Source: Candidatus Proximibacter danicus (GTDB taxonomy: Bacteria; Pseudomonadota; Gammaproteobacteria; Burkholderiales; Rhodocyclaceae). Taken from it: a DNA stretch of 64,000 nucleotides. Every line of letters starts with the position of its first letter. Position 1 is the stretch's first letter. Location of the stretch: assembly GCA_016710885.1 (NCBI GenBank), contig JADJUC010000001.1:308501-372500 (forward strand), read 5' to 3'. Both the position numbers and the translations under genes were made by a program. This document shows, in pieces, positions 1 through 8,687 of the stretch. Below the pieces are notes generated by a model that was given only the letters and a program-made list of their open reading frames with translations, made no database searches and was not told the origin of the DNA.

Positions 1-582
1 GGCGTTTACCTGTGGACCAAGCCCGCACTGGAGGCCTCGGCCACGGAAGAGAAGATGAAGCTGGTAGACGAAGTGCTGCCCCGCACCGACTACGACAACG
101 ATCTGCTCAAGGATACGATTTCCCTGCCGGCCACGCCGGCGCTCGGTACCGACGACACGACGCTGGTCTACCGCGCACGCAAAAACGGACAGCCGCAGGC
201 GCTCGTCTTCGAAGCCGTGGCGCCAGACGGCTATGCCGGACGTATCCGTCTTATCCTTGCCATCCGCAGCGACGGCACCCTGGCCGGCGTGCGCGTCACC
301 CAGCACAAGGAAACACCGGGGCTGGGCGACTACATCGAGCCGAAGAAGGACAAGAACAAGGCGCGCCCCTGGATCACCCAGTTCAACGGCCTCAGCTACG
401 CGGCACTGACCGACAAGGAATGGAAGGTCAAGAAGGACGGCGGGCGCTTCGATTCCGTTGCCGGCGCCACGGTCACACCGCGCGCCGTAATCAAGGCAAT
501 ACACAAGGCGACAAAATTCGTTGCCGAAAACCAGACGCAGCTCTACGCATCGCCAACCGGCGAAGGAGCACCAACCCGATGA
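1..582 (+). CDS. rnfG: RnfG, electron transport complex subunit G (5' end missing)
   Basis: This is the C-terminal part of the Rnf (Rsx) complex subunit G. Rnf is a membrane ion-pumping ferredoxin:NAD+ oxidoreductase, and RnfG carries a covalently bound FMN facing the periplasm. The frame is open from base 1, so the N-terminal membrane anchor lies outside the window. Near the C-terminus the sequence DSVAGATVTPRAV matches the family's S/A-GAT-x-T flavinylation motif, in which the last Thr carries FMN. The stop overlaps the rnfE start (ATGA), as expected within an rnfABCDGE operon. Identification is firm. Confidence 0.93.
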   Translation, partial: GVYLWTKPALEASATEEKMKLVDEVLPRTDYDNDLLKDTISLPATPALGTDDTTLVYRARKNGQPQALVFEAVAPDGYAGRIRLILAIRSDGTLAGVRVTQHKETPGLGDYIEPKKDKNKARPWITQFNGLSYAALTDKEWKVKKDGGRFDSVAGATVTPRAVIKAIHKATKFVAENQTQLYASPTGEGAPTR

Positions 583-1262
583 TTACCCGCGAAGAAATCC
601 GTAACATCACCCACAACGGCGTCTGGAAGCAGAACAGCAGCCTGATTCAACTGCTCGGCCTGTGCCCCCTGCTGGCGGTGACCACCAACATGGTGAACGG
701 CATCATGCTGTCGCTGGCCACGATCATCGTCATGGCCGTGGCCAACGTTGCCGTCGCCAGCCTGCGCAATTTCATCCCGCACGAGATCCGCATCCCCGTC
801 TTCATCCTCATCGTCGCCTCGCTGGTCACGGCGGTCGATCTGCTGTTCAACGCCAACCTGCATGAACTCTATCTGGTGCTCGGCATCTTCATCCCGCTGA
901 TCGTCACCAACTGCATCGTGCTCGCCCGGGTCGAAGCCTTCGCCGCCAAGAATCCGCCGCTGCAATCGACCTTCGACGGCATCTTCATGGGTGTCGGCAT
1001 GTTGTGGACACTCGCCCTGCTCGGCGCGCTGCGCGAACTGATCGGCGCCGGCACCCTGTTCTCGGGCATCGACATGGTCTTCCCCAGCCTGCAGCCGCTG
1101 CAGGTGCTACCAGCCGACTACCCCGGCTTCCTGCTCGCCATCCTCCCTCCCGGCGCCTTCATCCTGCTCGGCTGCATGATCGCCTGGAAGAACTGGGTCG
1201 AAGCCCGGGCAGCAAAGCGCCAGCAACAGCCCGCCATTGAGCCCGTCGCTACTGGAAACTGA
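579..1262 (+). CDS. rnfE: RnfE, electron transport complex subunit E
   Basis: This is an integral membrane subunit of the Rnf complex, 227 aa, the usual family length. It starts MITREEIRNITHNGVWKQN and has about six hydrophobic helices. The family signature region around GLCPLLAVTTNMVNG is present, including the Cys of the first half-repeat; the second repeat carries IPLIVTNCIVLARVEAF. These two Cys-containing repeats hold the intramembrane iron-sulfur site known in RnfA/RnfE. The ATG overlaps the rnfG stop by 4 bases, so I chose this start over longer frame extensions. In many proteobacteria nth follows directly; here nth is about 4 kb away. Confidence 0.95.
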   Translation: MITREEIRNITHNGVWKQNSSLIQLLGLCPLLAVTTNMVNGIMLSLATIIVMAVANVAVASLRNFIPHEIRIPVFILIVASLVTAVDLLFNANLHELYLVLGIFIPLIVTNCIVLARVEAFAAKNPPLQSTFDGIFMGVGMLWTLALLGALRELIGAGTLFSGIDMVFPSLQPLQVLPADYPGFLLAILPPGAFILLGCMIAWKNWVEARAAKRQQQPAIEPVATGN

Positions 1263-1283
1263 GCAGTAGCGCATCGCGGCTGG

Positions 1284-1324
1284 TTTCATACAGATTGACG
1301 ATTCAATCTTCAATTTGTATGAAA
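1284..1324. promoter_or_regulatory. Nested inverted repeat upstream of a TA antitoxin
   Basis: An outer palindrome, TTTCATACA (1284-1292) and TGTATGAAA (1316-1324), encloses a second one, GATTGA (1293-1298) and TCAATC (1303-1308). It lies between the rnfE stop and the Arc-type antitoxin gene. No T-run follows, so it does not look like a Rho-independent terminator. TA antitoxins of this fold usually autoregulate by binding such palindromes, so an operator is the likely reading (inference). Confidence 0.45.
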
Positions 1325-1448
1325 TCGCTGCCAAAAACCTGAAGTGGCTGGCGACAACAGCGTTCGGACATCAATTCGGACATCAATCTTGACCCGGCAA
1401 AACGGTTGCGTTATGGTTCCCAAAAGCAACCACGCAAGAGATTCCGAC

Positions 1449-1688
1449 ATGCCCTCCATCACTCTCAAGAATATTCCGGAAACGCTGCACCAGCGGCTGC
1501 GCGAAAGCGCGGAGCGCAATCACCGCAGCATCAACGGCGAAATGCTTGCCGCGCTCGACCAATACGTCAGCCAGCAGCGGCCGAACAAAGCACAGTTACT
1601 CACCGACATCCGCACACTGCGGCAGGAAACCGCCCTCTACGTCACCGAGGAAGAAATCGACCGCGCAAAGCGTGAAGGGCGGCCGTGA
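1449..1688 (+). CDS. FitA/VapB-like ribbon-helix-helix antitoxin
   Basis: This 79-aa protein begins MPSITLKNIPETLHQRLRES, a typical Arc/MetJ ribbon-helix-helix start (short beta strand, then helix-turn-helix with RNHRSINGEMLAAL). The C-terminal half (ETALYVTEEEIDRAKREGRP) is the acidic/basic tail that normally wraps the toxin. The stop overlaps the start of the downstream PIN-domain gene by 4 bases, the standard FitAB/VapBC arrangement. I chose the internal ATG at 1449 because the upstream extension lacks family character. Specific target and family subclass are not resolved. Confidence 0.8.
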   Translation: MPSITLKNIPETLHQRLRESAERNHRSINGEMLAALDQYVSQQRPNKAQLLTDIRTLRQETALYVTEEEIDRAKREGRP

Positions 1689-2096
1689 TCGTTGCCGACA
1701 CCAACCTGATCGCCTATCTGCTGATCGATTCGGCGCAGACGGCGCAGGCCGAGGCCATTCTGGAAAAGGATGGCGACTGGCACGCACCGTCCCTGTGGCG
1801 CCATGAATTCCGCAACATTCTTGCCACCTATGTCCGCGCGGATCGCCTCACCCTGCCCGTGGCACTTCGCCACATGAGCAACGCCGGAAGCGCTGATCAT
1901 CACCGACGAATCGGGAGAACTTGCCGACACAGCGGAGATACTCCGCCTTGCAAAAATCAGCGGCTGCTCCGGCTACGACTGCCAATTCGTGGCCTTGGCC
2001 AAACGACTCCGCGCGCCGCTTGTCAGCGGCGACAAGCGCCTGATTGCGGCTTTTCCGGAAACGGTGATCGCCATCGAAGCCTTTGCCACCCATTAA
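1685..2096 (+). pseudogene. VapC/FitB-like PIN-domain toxin, frameshifted
   Basis: The N-terminal half reads MIVADTNLIAYLLIDS, with the first PIN acidic residue in VADTN, and continues to about VALRHM. After about 1880 the family sequence resumes in another frame (EALIITDESGEL...YDCQFVALAKRL...LVSGDKRLIAAFPE), ending at the TAA at 2094-2096. The second frame holds the remaining PIN acidic residues (YDCQF, SGDKRL). A single-base indel near 1870-1890 separates the halves, so no full-length toxin is produced unless the indel is a sequence error. The antitoxin gene just upstream is intact. PIN toxins of this group are RNases that act on tRNA or mRNA. Confidence 0.75.
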
Positions 2097-2129
2097 AGAC
2101 GGTCGATCGACACGCTCAGGAAAGTCGCC

Positions 2130-5035
2130 ATGACTCCGCAATCCTTCATCGCCAAATGGCAACATAACGAGCTCACCGAGCGCGCCGGCGCGCAGGCCCA
2201 TTTCCTCGACCTCTGCGAACTGCTCGGCCAGCCGAAACCCGCCGACCCGGAAAACTACTGTTTCGAACGCGGCGCCCACCGCACCGGCGGCAACCACGGC
2301 TGGGCCGATGTCTGGAAGCGCCACTGCTTCGCGTGGGAATACAAGGCGCCGGGCGCCGACCTCGAAAAAGCGCTCAAGCAGTTAATGACCTACGCGCTGG
2401 CGCTCGACAACCCGCCGCTGCTCGTCGTCTCCGACCGCCGCCTGATCCAGATACACACCCACTTCACCGGCGCGCCCCTGAGGTGCATACGATCCGCATC
2501 GAAGACATCGGCACGCCGGAAAACCTGCAGAAACTGCAATGGCTGTTCGAGTCACCCGAGCGCTTCCGCCCCGCCCGCGACAACCGCCAGATCACCGACG
2601 AAGCCGCCCGCGCCTTTGCCGAACTCGCCAGCCGCCTGCGCGCCAGACACCCCGGCAGCGAGGGCGAGCAGCAAGTCCCCCAAGAGGACTTCCTGCGGGG
2701 CGTTGCCCACTTCCTCACCCAATGCCTGTTCTGCCTCTTTGCCGAAGATGCCGAGCTGCTCCCGCGCGGCCTCTTCGAACGCCTGCTCGACAAGAGCAAG
2801 GCGGACGGCCAGAACTCGACAGCCGCCTGCGCGAACTCTTCGCCGCCATGCAGAAGGGTGGCGATTTCGCGCTGGAAGACATCGCGTATTTCAACGGTGG
2901 CCTCTTTGAAGTCATTGAGCCGCTACCGCTAAACAACGAAGAAGCCAGCATCCTGCACGCCGCCAGCAAGCTCGACTGGAACGCCATCGACCCCGCCATC
3001 TTCGGCACCCTGTTCGAGCGCGGTCTCGACCCGAAGAAGCGCAGCCAGCTCGGCGCCCACTACACCGACCCGGCAACCATCATGCGCCTGATCGACCCGG
3101 TGATCGTGCACCCGCTCGCTGCGGAATGGGAAGCCGCCAAGGCCGAAATCGCCGCGCACATGACGAAGCGCAAGAAGGCCGGCGACAAGGCGCACAGGGA
3201 AGCACAGGCCCGCTTCGTCGCCCACCTCGAACGGCTCAAGAACTACCGCGTGCTCGACGCTGCCTGCGGGTCGGGAAACTTCCTCTACCTCGCGCTCAAG
3301 GCGCTGAAGGATCTCGAACACAAGGCCAATCTGGATGCCGAAGCGCTCGGCCTGCAGCGGCAGGTGAGCATCGAAGTCAGCCCGGCCAACGTGCTCGGCA
3401 TCGAACTCAACGAATACGCCGCCGAGCTCGCCCGCGTCACCGTCTGGATCGGCGAACTGCAATGGATGCGCACGCACGGCTACCCGGTGCGGCGCAACCC
3501 CATCCTCGCCCGCCTCGACCACGTGGAGCACCGCGACGCGCTAATGAATGCGGATGGCAGTGAAGCCGGCTGGCCGGCTTGCGACGCCATCGTCGGCAAT
3601 CCGCCTTTCCTCGGCGACAAGGTCATGCGCGGCGAACTCGGCAGCGACTACACCGACCGGCTGCGCAAGCGTTACGAAGGCCGTGTGCCGGGCGGCGCCG
3701 ATCTCGTGACCTACTGGTTCGAAAAGGCACGGGCACAGATTGCGCCGGCAGTGCACCGCTGCGGGGCTAGTTTCAACCAACAGCATTCGCGGCGGCGCCA
3801 ACCGCAAGGTGCTTGAACGCATTGCCGACTCAGGGCGCATCTTCGAGGCGTGGAGCGACGAAGAATGGGTGAATGATGGTGCGGCGGTGCGCGTTTCACT
3901 GGTCGGCTTCGGCGACTCCTCCGTTCGCTCTGAACTCGTCGAAGGGCAAGCTGCTAGGCTGAACGGGGTGCCGGTAGAGGCGATCCACGTCGACCTGACA
4001 TCAGGAGAGCAGAACCTGACTGCTGCAGTCCGGCTTCAAGAGAACAGCGGTTGTGCGTTCCAAGGGGCGGTCAAGGTTGGAGATTTTGATATTCCCGGGG
4101 AATCGGCTCGAACGTGGATGCGATCCCCAAACCCACATGGCGAATCGAATCAGACAGTATTGCGCCCACTCCGAAATGCAAGGGACTTAGCTACGCGGCC
4201 GAGAGATTGCTGGCTTATCGATTTCTTCAAACGCTCGGAGTCGGAAGCATCATTATTCGAACTACCGTTCGCGTATGTGGAGGAACACGTCAAACCAAAG
4301 CGGATTTTGAATGCGCGAGCTGTGCGGGCAAAGTACTGGTGGCGGCATGGCGAAACTTGGCGATGGGTTACGTGCAGCAGTCGCTAGCAGCCAGGGTAAT
4401 CGTGACCCCGCGAAGTTGCTAAGCATCGCTTTCTTTGTCTGGCAAACCGACTATTGCATACTGTGACGATGCAACGGTATCGATCGCCCGCTCCGGACGA
4501 CGCCACCTTCGGCATCCTGCATTCGCGCTTCCACGAACTCTGGTCGCTGCGCCTGTGCACCTGGCTCGGCGTCGGCAACGATCCGCGCTACACCCCGACC
4601 ACCACCTTCGAAACCTTCCCCTTCCCCGAAGGCCTGACGCCGCGCGATACGGCCAAACAGGCCGGCGCCGCCTCGGCCCCCTGCATGGCTGACGAGATCG
4701 TCGGCGCCAACATCGCCGCCGCCGCGCGCCGTTTGAACGAACTGCGCGAGAACTGGCTGAACCCGCCGGAGTGGGTCGAGCGCATGCCGGAAGTGGTGCC
4801 GGGTTTCCCCGACCGCATCGTGCCGAAGCCAGAACACGCCGCCGAACTGAAGAAGCGCACGCTGACGAATCTCTACAACGCCCGCCCCGCATGGCTCGAC
4901 AACGCCCACAAGGCGCTCGATGCCGCCGTCGCGGCGGCCTACGGCTGGGCCGACTACACGCCCGACATGCCCGACGAGGAAATCCTGCGCCGCCTGCTGG
5001 CGCTGAACCTTGCGCGTTCCGCCGCTTCCGCATAG
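2130..5035 (+). pseudogene. MmeI-like type IIG/IIL restriction-modification enzyme, multiply frameshifted
   Basis: Fragments in all three frames join into one MmeI-family protein, a single polypeptide with nuclease and N6-adenine methyltransferase. In order: N-terminal PD-(D/E)XK nuclease (GWADVWKRHCFAWEYK, from 2130); helical linker (from about 2480); methyltransferase motif I VLDAACGSGNFLYLALKAL (about 3250) and motif IV IVGNPPFLGDK (about 3590); target-recognition region (about 3760-4430); and C-terminal HSRFHELWSLRLCTWLG to LLALNLARSAASA (ends 5035). Visible breaks: the C-run at 2475-2478, near 2813, two near 3740-3755, and several at 4330-4500, each explained by single-base indels. No intact product is expected. 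It sits in the TA/R-M block between rnfE and nth. Confidence 0.85.
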
Positions 5036-5087
5036 ACAGCGGGATTTCTGTAATCACTTACCGAACGAAACGGAACCGGGAGGCGCA

Positions 5088-5297
5088 ATGATCGAAATAT
5101 CGAGAATCACCATCGAAGCAGATAAGCGCGGCGGCCGTCCCTGTATTCGCGGCTTGCGCATATCGGTCAGCGATGTGCTGTCGATGCTGGCCGAGAACAT
5201 GAGCGAGGCAGAAATCCTTGAAGATTTTCCGGAACTTGAGGCCGAGGATATCCACGCCTGTTTCCTCTACGCCGCGCTACGCGCCAATGGCCATTGA
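5088..5297 (+). CDS. DUF433 family protein (orphan antitoxin-like)
   Basis: This 69-aa protein starts MIEISRITIEADKRGGRPC and contains the DUF433 core (GRPCIRGLRISVSDVLSMLAENMSEAEILEDFPEL), a small winged-helix-like fold. DUF433 proteins are usually antitoxins paired with a downstream DUF5615 PIN-like toxin. Here no toxin follows: nth starts 21 bases later. It is therefore an orphan or a remnant of a pair. The ATG at 5088 follows the purine-rich GGGAGGCGCA, a plausible ribosome binding site. It lies at the right edge of the block inserted between rnfE and nth. Confidence 0.8.
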   Translation: MIEISRITIEADKRGGRPCIRGLRISVSDVLSMLAENMSEAEILEDFPELEAEDIHACFLYAALRANGH

Positions 5298-5318
5298 GGC
5301 CACACTAACCCCCTTGCC

Positions 5319-5957
5319 ATGAACGCCACCAAACGCGCCGAAATCTTCGCCCGGCTGCAAGCCGCCAACCCGCAGCCGACCACCGAGCTGGAATACGCCT
5401 CGACCTTCCAGTTGCTGATCGCCGTCATCCTCTCGGCACAAGCCACTGACAAGAGCGTCAACCTTGCCACCCGCAGCCTCTTCGCCGACGCCCCGACGCC
5501 GGCGGCGATACTGGCGCTGGGCGAGGACGGGCTGATGGAATACATCAACCGCATCGGCCTCTACCGGACCAAGGCGAAGAACGTCATCGCCACCTGCCGG
5601 ATACTCGTCGAGCAGCACGGCGGCGAGGTTCCGCAGACGCGCGAGGCGCTGGAGGCGCTGCCGGGCGTCGGCCGAAAAACGGCCAACGTCGTGCTCAACA
5701 CAGCCTTCGGAGAACCGACCATGGCCGTCGATACGCACATCTTTCGCGTGGCCAACCGGACAGGTCTTGGGCCTGGCAAGACACCACTGGCAGTTGAAAT
5801 GAAGCTGCTAAAATCGGTTCCGGAAATCTACCAGCGCGATGCGCACCACTGGCTGATCCTGCATGGCCGCTACACCTGCATCGCGCGTCGCCCCCGCTGC
5901 GCCGAGTGTCTGATTGCCGACCTCTGCGAATTCAAGGACAAGAACCTGCCCCAATGA
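5319..5957 (+). CDS. nth: Endonuclease III (DNA glycosylase/AP lyase)
   Basis: This base-excision repair glycosylase removes oxidised pyrimidines and cuts AP sites. At 212 aa it aligns with E. coli Nth residue for residue at the key positions. The helix-hairpin-helix LPGVGRKTANVV contains catalytic Lys120; Asp138 lies in MAVDTHIFRV; and the 4Fe-4S loop has Cys187, 194, 197 and 203 (C-x6-C-x2-C-x5-C). In many proteobacteria nth is the last gene of the rnf cluster, and here it is separated from rnfE by the TA/R-M block. Its stop overlaps the start of the FIST gene (ATGA). Confidence 0.97.
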   Translation: MNATKRAEIFARLQAANPQPTTELEYASTFQLLIAVILSAQATDKSVNLATRSLFADAPTPAAILALGEDGLMEYINRIGLYRTKAKNVIATCRILVEQHGGEVPQTREALEALPGVGRKTANVVLNTAFGEPTMAVDTHIFRVANRTGLGPGKTPLAVEMKLLKSVPEIYQRDAHHWLILHGRYTCIARRPRCAECLIADLCEFKDKNLPQ

Positions 5958-7119
5958 ATGCCGCCTCCGCCCTGATTACGGGAAACGAGCCACTGCCGGC
6001 GCTGGCCGAGCATGCCGTGCGCGAAGCCCTGGCGCGTGCTGGCCACCAGCGCGCCAACAGCGTCGTGCTTTTTCTCAGCGGCGAATTTACCCGCCACGCC
6101 CACACCACGGTGCTGGCAGCCGCACGGGCGGCACAATGCACGCAGGTGTTCGGTGGCATTGCCGCTGGCCTGTGCACCGAAACCGGCTGGGCGCTGGATC
6201 GGCCGGCAGCCGCCGCCATGGTGCTTTGCGGGCCATTTTCGCTGGCCTCGGCGGAAGTACCGATGGCACCGGTAATAGACACGCTCAACACACTCAACGC
6301 CCTCGCCCCCACCCCGCCGCCCCCTTGCTGTGCTGCACCAGCTCGCCTTTCCCCTCGGAGTGGGCAAACAGCCGCCGCTTCGGCACGCATTTTCACGGCA
6401 ATGCCGGCCACAGTGCCGTCTGGCAACTGGGTCGTCTGGTCGAACATGGCTGCGTCGAGGCCCGGGTGTTGGGCGCCAGCATTGACCTTGCACTGTCCAC
6501 GGGGCTGCGCAGCATCGGCACCGCATTGCCGGTGGACAGCGTGCGCGGCTACGACCTGCTCTCCCTGGGTGGCCAGCCGGCGCTGGAATCCTTGTTGCGC
6601 CTGCTGCCGGCTGATTGGCGCGACCGCCATCCCTTGCCGCTGCACCTGATCAACGCAACGCTTGGCGATGCCGGAGAAGCCGCTGGCGTTCAGGCCGCGG
6701 CCGTTATCTCCACCAATGCGGACCTTTCGGTAACCCTGACGGTGCCGCTGCAACCCGGCCAAAGCCTCTGCTGGGCGATCCGCCAGCCGCTGGCGGCCGA
6801 AGCCGAAATGCGCGATGCCCTTGCCTGCCTGCCGCTGAAATCCGGCGCAACCGGCTCAACCCGCTCAACCGACTCGGCCGGGTCACTCCTCACGCCCGAT
6901 TTCGGCATGTTTTTTTCGTGCATCGGCCGTGGCCCGTATTTCTACGGCGACGACGACCGCGATCTGGCCGCCGTCATCGAACGCTTCCCCGGCATGCCGC
7001 TGATCGGCACCTATGGCACTGGCCAGATCGCCTTTTCCGGCGATACCAGCCGGCAACTGCAGAACTCGGTCGTAACCGCCCTCTTCAGCGAGACTCCCCA
7101 TGTTCAACCCCAGTCGTGA
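5954..7119 (+). pseudogene. FIST-domain sensory protein, frameshifted
   Basis: FIST N and C domains form a predicted small-ligand-binding sensor module found in signal transduction proteins. The first part (MNAASALITGNEPLPALAEH, to about 6310) includes the FIST_N core (VVLFLSGEFTRHAHTTVLAAARAAQCTQVFGG, described in pieces). The rest continues in another frame from about 6330 (RRFGTHFHGNAGHSAVWQ, to GTYGTGQIAFSGDTSRQLQNS). The switch falls in a C-rich stretch at 6306-6325, so a homopolymer indel is likely. The start overlaps the nth stop, which suggests co-transcription with nth. If the indel is an error, this is an intact ~388-aa protein. Confidence 0.75.
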
Positions 7120-7528
7120 CCAGGTTCGTCGCTTCTTCTGCGACGCCTGGCAAAAACATCTGCAACGCTCGATCGTCGAAGGCGCCGAGGCCACTGCCAT
7201 CGACATCATCCTGCGTCACCCGGAATACCAGTCCTTGCTGGGCAGTGGCGAGGAAGCCATCAGCCGTGACTGGATGCCGGAAGGTGGCGAGATGAACCCC
7301 TTCCTGCACCTCTCACTGCATCTGGCCGTCGCCGAGCAGATTTCCATCGACCAGCCCCCCGGCGTTCGTGCTGCCTGGCAGAAGCTAGCGGCACGGCTGG
7401 ACCCGCACGCCGCCGAACACGTCATCCTCGAATGTCTGGGAGAAACCATCTTCCGCGCCCAGCAGGTCGGCGGCGGCATGGATGCCGTTGCCTACGTCGA
7501 AAGTATTGAACGCGCAGCAAGAGGCTGA
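7100..7528 (+). CDS. DUF1841 family protein
   Basis: This 142-aa soluble protein begins MFNPSRDQVRRFFCDAWQKH and matches the DUF1841 family, which is conserved in betaproteobacteria and has no assigned function. Conserved features are the N-terminal FNPSRDQVRRFF, the HPEY segment and the central EMNPFLHLSLHLAVAEQ with clustered His residues. It overlaps the 3' end of the FIST gene by 20 bases and is probably translated from the same message. No membrane segment or signal peptide is seen. Function unknown. Confidence 0.85.
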   Translation: MFNPSRDQVRRFFCDAWQKHLQRSIVEGAEATAIDIILRHPEYQSLLGSGEEAISRDWMPEGGEMNPFLHLSLHLAVAEQISIDQPPGVRAAWQKLAARLDPHAAEHVILECLGETIFRAQQVGGGMDAVAYVESIERAARG

Positions 7529-7539
7529 GTCGAACCGCC

Positions 7540-7562
7540 GCACGCCACGCACGCCACGCACG
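7540..7562. repeat. 9-bp tandem repeat
   Basis: The unit GCACGCCAC is repeated about 2.5 times between the DUF1841 stop and the nemA ribosome binding site. It is a small local repeat with no other copy noticed nearby and no evident regulatory role. Confidence 0.5.
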
Positions 7563-7588
7563 AAACACAACACGCAACGGAGAACCGC

Positions 7589-8677
7589 ATGACCGATAGC
7601 ACCCCGCTCTTTCAGCCCCTGACCCTTGGCGCGCTGACGCTGCCGAACCGCCTCGTCATGGCGCCGCTGACACGCAACCGCGCCCTCGATGGCAACGTGC
7701 CCGGCCCGCTCACCGTCACCTACTACACGCAACGCGCCTCGGCCGGCCTGATCATCACCGAAGCCTCGCCGATCTGCCCGGAAGGCCACGGCTACCCGCG
7801 CACCCCCGGCATCCACAGCGCCGAGCAGATCGCCGGCTGGCGCGCAGTGACGGATTCCGTGCATGCGGCCGGCGGCCGGATCTTCATGCAGCTATGGCAC
7901 GTTGGCCGCATCTCGCACCCCTCGCTGCAACCGGGCGGTGCCGCGCCAGTCGCGCCCTCGGCGTTGAAGCCGGCGGGACAGGTGTGGACCGGCAGCGGGC
8001 TGGAAGACTACGTAATGCCGCGCGCGCTGGCGCGCGACGAATTTCCGGCCATCGTCGAGGCCTATCGCCAGGCGGCAATCAACGCCAGGGATGCAGGTTT
8101 CGATGGGGTCGAGGTGCATGGCGCCAACGGCTACCTGCTCGACCAGTTCCTGCGCTCCTCGACCAATCTGCGCGACGACGATTACGGCGGTTCGCTGCAG
8201 AACCGTGCCCGGCCGCTGCTGGAAGTGGTCGGCGCTGTCACCAGCGTCTTCGGCGGCGACCGTGTTGGCGTGCGTCTGTCGCCGGAGAACCGCTTCAACG
8301 ACATCAGCGATGCCGACCCGCAAACGACCTTCACCTACGTCGCCGTCGCCCTCCGCCCCTTCAACCTGGCCTACCTGCACGTGCTCGAAGGCGACATGAC
8401 CGGCCAGCCCGTGACCACACCCTTCGATTACCCGGCGCTCAAGACAGCCTTTGGCGGCTGCTACATGGCCAACTGCGGCTACGACCGTAGCCGCGCGCTG
8501 GCCGCCGTTGCCGACGGGCAGGCCGACCTGATCGCCTTCGGCCGCGCCTTCATCGCCAACCCCGACCTGCCGGCGCGATTGAAAGCAGACGCCCCGCTTA
8601 CCGAAGCTGATCCAAAGACTTTCTACAGTGGCGAGGCGCACGGGTATATCGATTACCCGACACTCGGCGCCGTATAA
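7589..8677 (+). CDS. nemA: Old Yellow Enzyme family alkene reductase (NemA-like)
   Basis: This FMN-dependent NADPH oxidoreductase of the OYE family reduces activated C=C bonds and, in related enzymes, nitroesters or N-ethylmaleimide. It is 362 aa, the usual length. Hallmarks: FQPLTLGALTLPNRLVMAPLTRNRA at the start; LWHVGRISHPS (flavin-contacting loop); VHGANGYLLDQFLRSSTNLR with the substrate-binding His/Asn pair; DDYGGSLQNRARPLLEVV; and FGRAFIANPDLPARL at the phosphate-binding end. A good ribosome binding site (ACGGAGAA) precedes the ATG. The physiological substrate is unknown; the symbol is by family similarity. Confidence 0.88.
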   Translation: MTDSTPLFQPLTLGALTLPNRLVMAPLTRNRALDGNVPGPLTVTYYTQRASAGLIITEASPICPEGHGYPRTPGIHSAEQIAGWRAVTDSVHAAGGRIFMQLWHVGRISHPSLQPGGAAPVAPSALKPAGQVWTGSGLEDYVMPRALARDEFPAIVEAYRQAAINARDAGFDGVEVHGANGYLLDQFLRSSTNLRDDDYGGSLQNRARPLLEVVGAVTSVFGGDRVGVRLSPENRFNDISDADPQTTFTYVAVALRPFNLAYLHVLEGDMTGQPVTTPFDYPALKTAFGGCYMANCGYDRSRALAAVADGQADLIAFGRAFIANPDLPARLKADAPLTEADPKTFYSGEAHGYIDYPTLGAV

Positions 8678-8687
8678 GGACTCGACC

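Noticed and set aside
7540..7562. CRISPR-like repeat
   Set aside because: Only about 2.5 contiguous copies of a 9-mer without spacers; no array or cas gene anywhere in the window.
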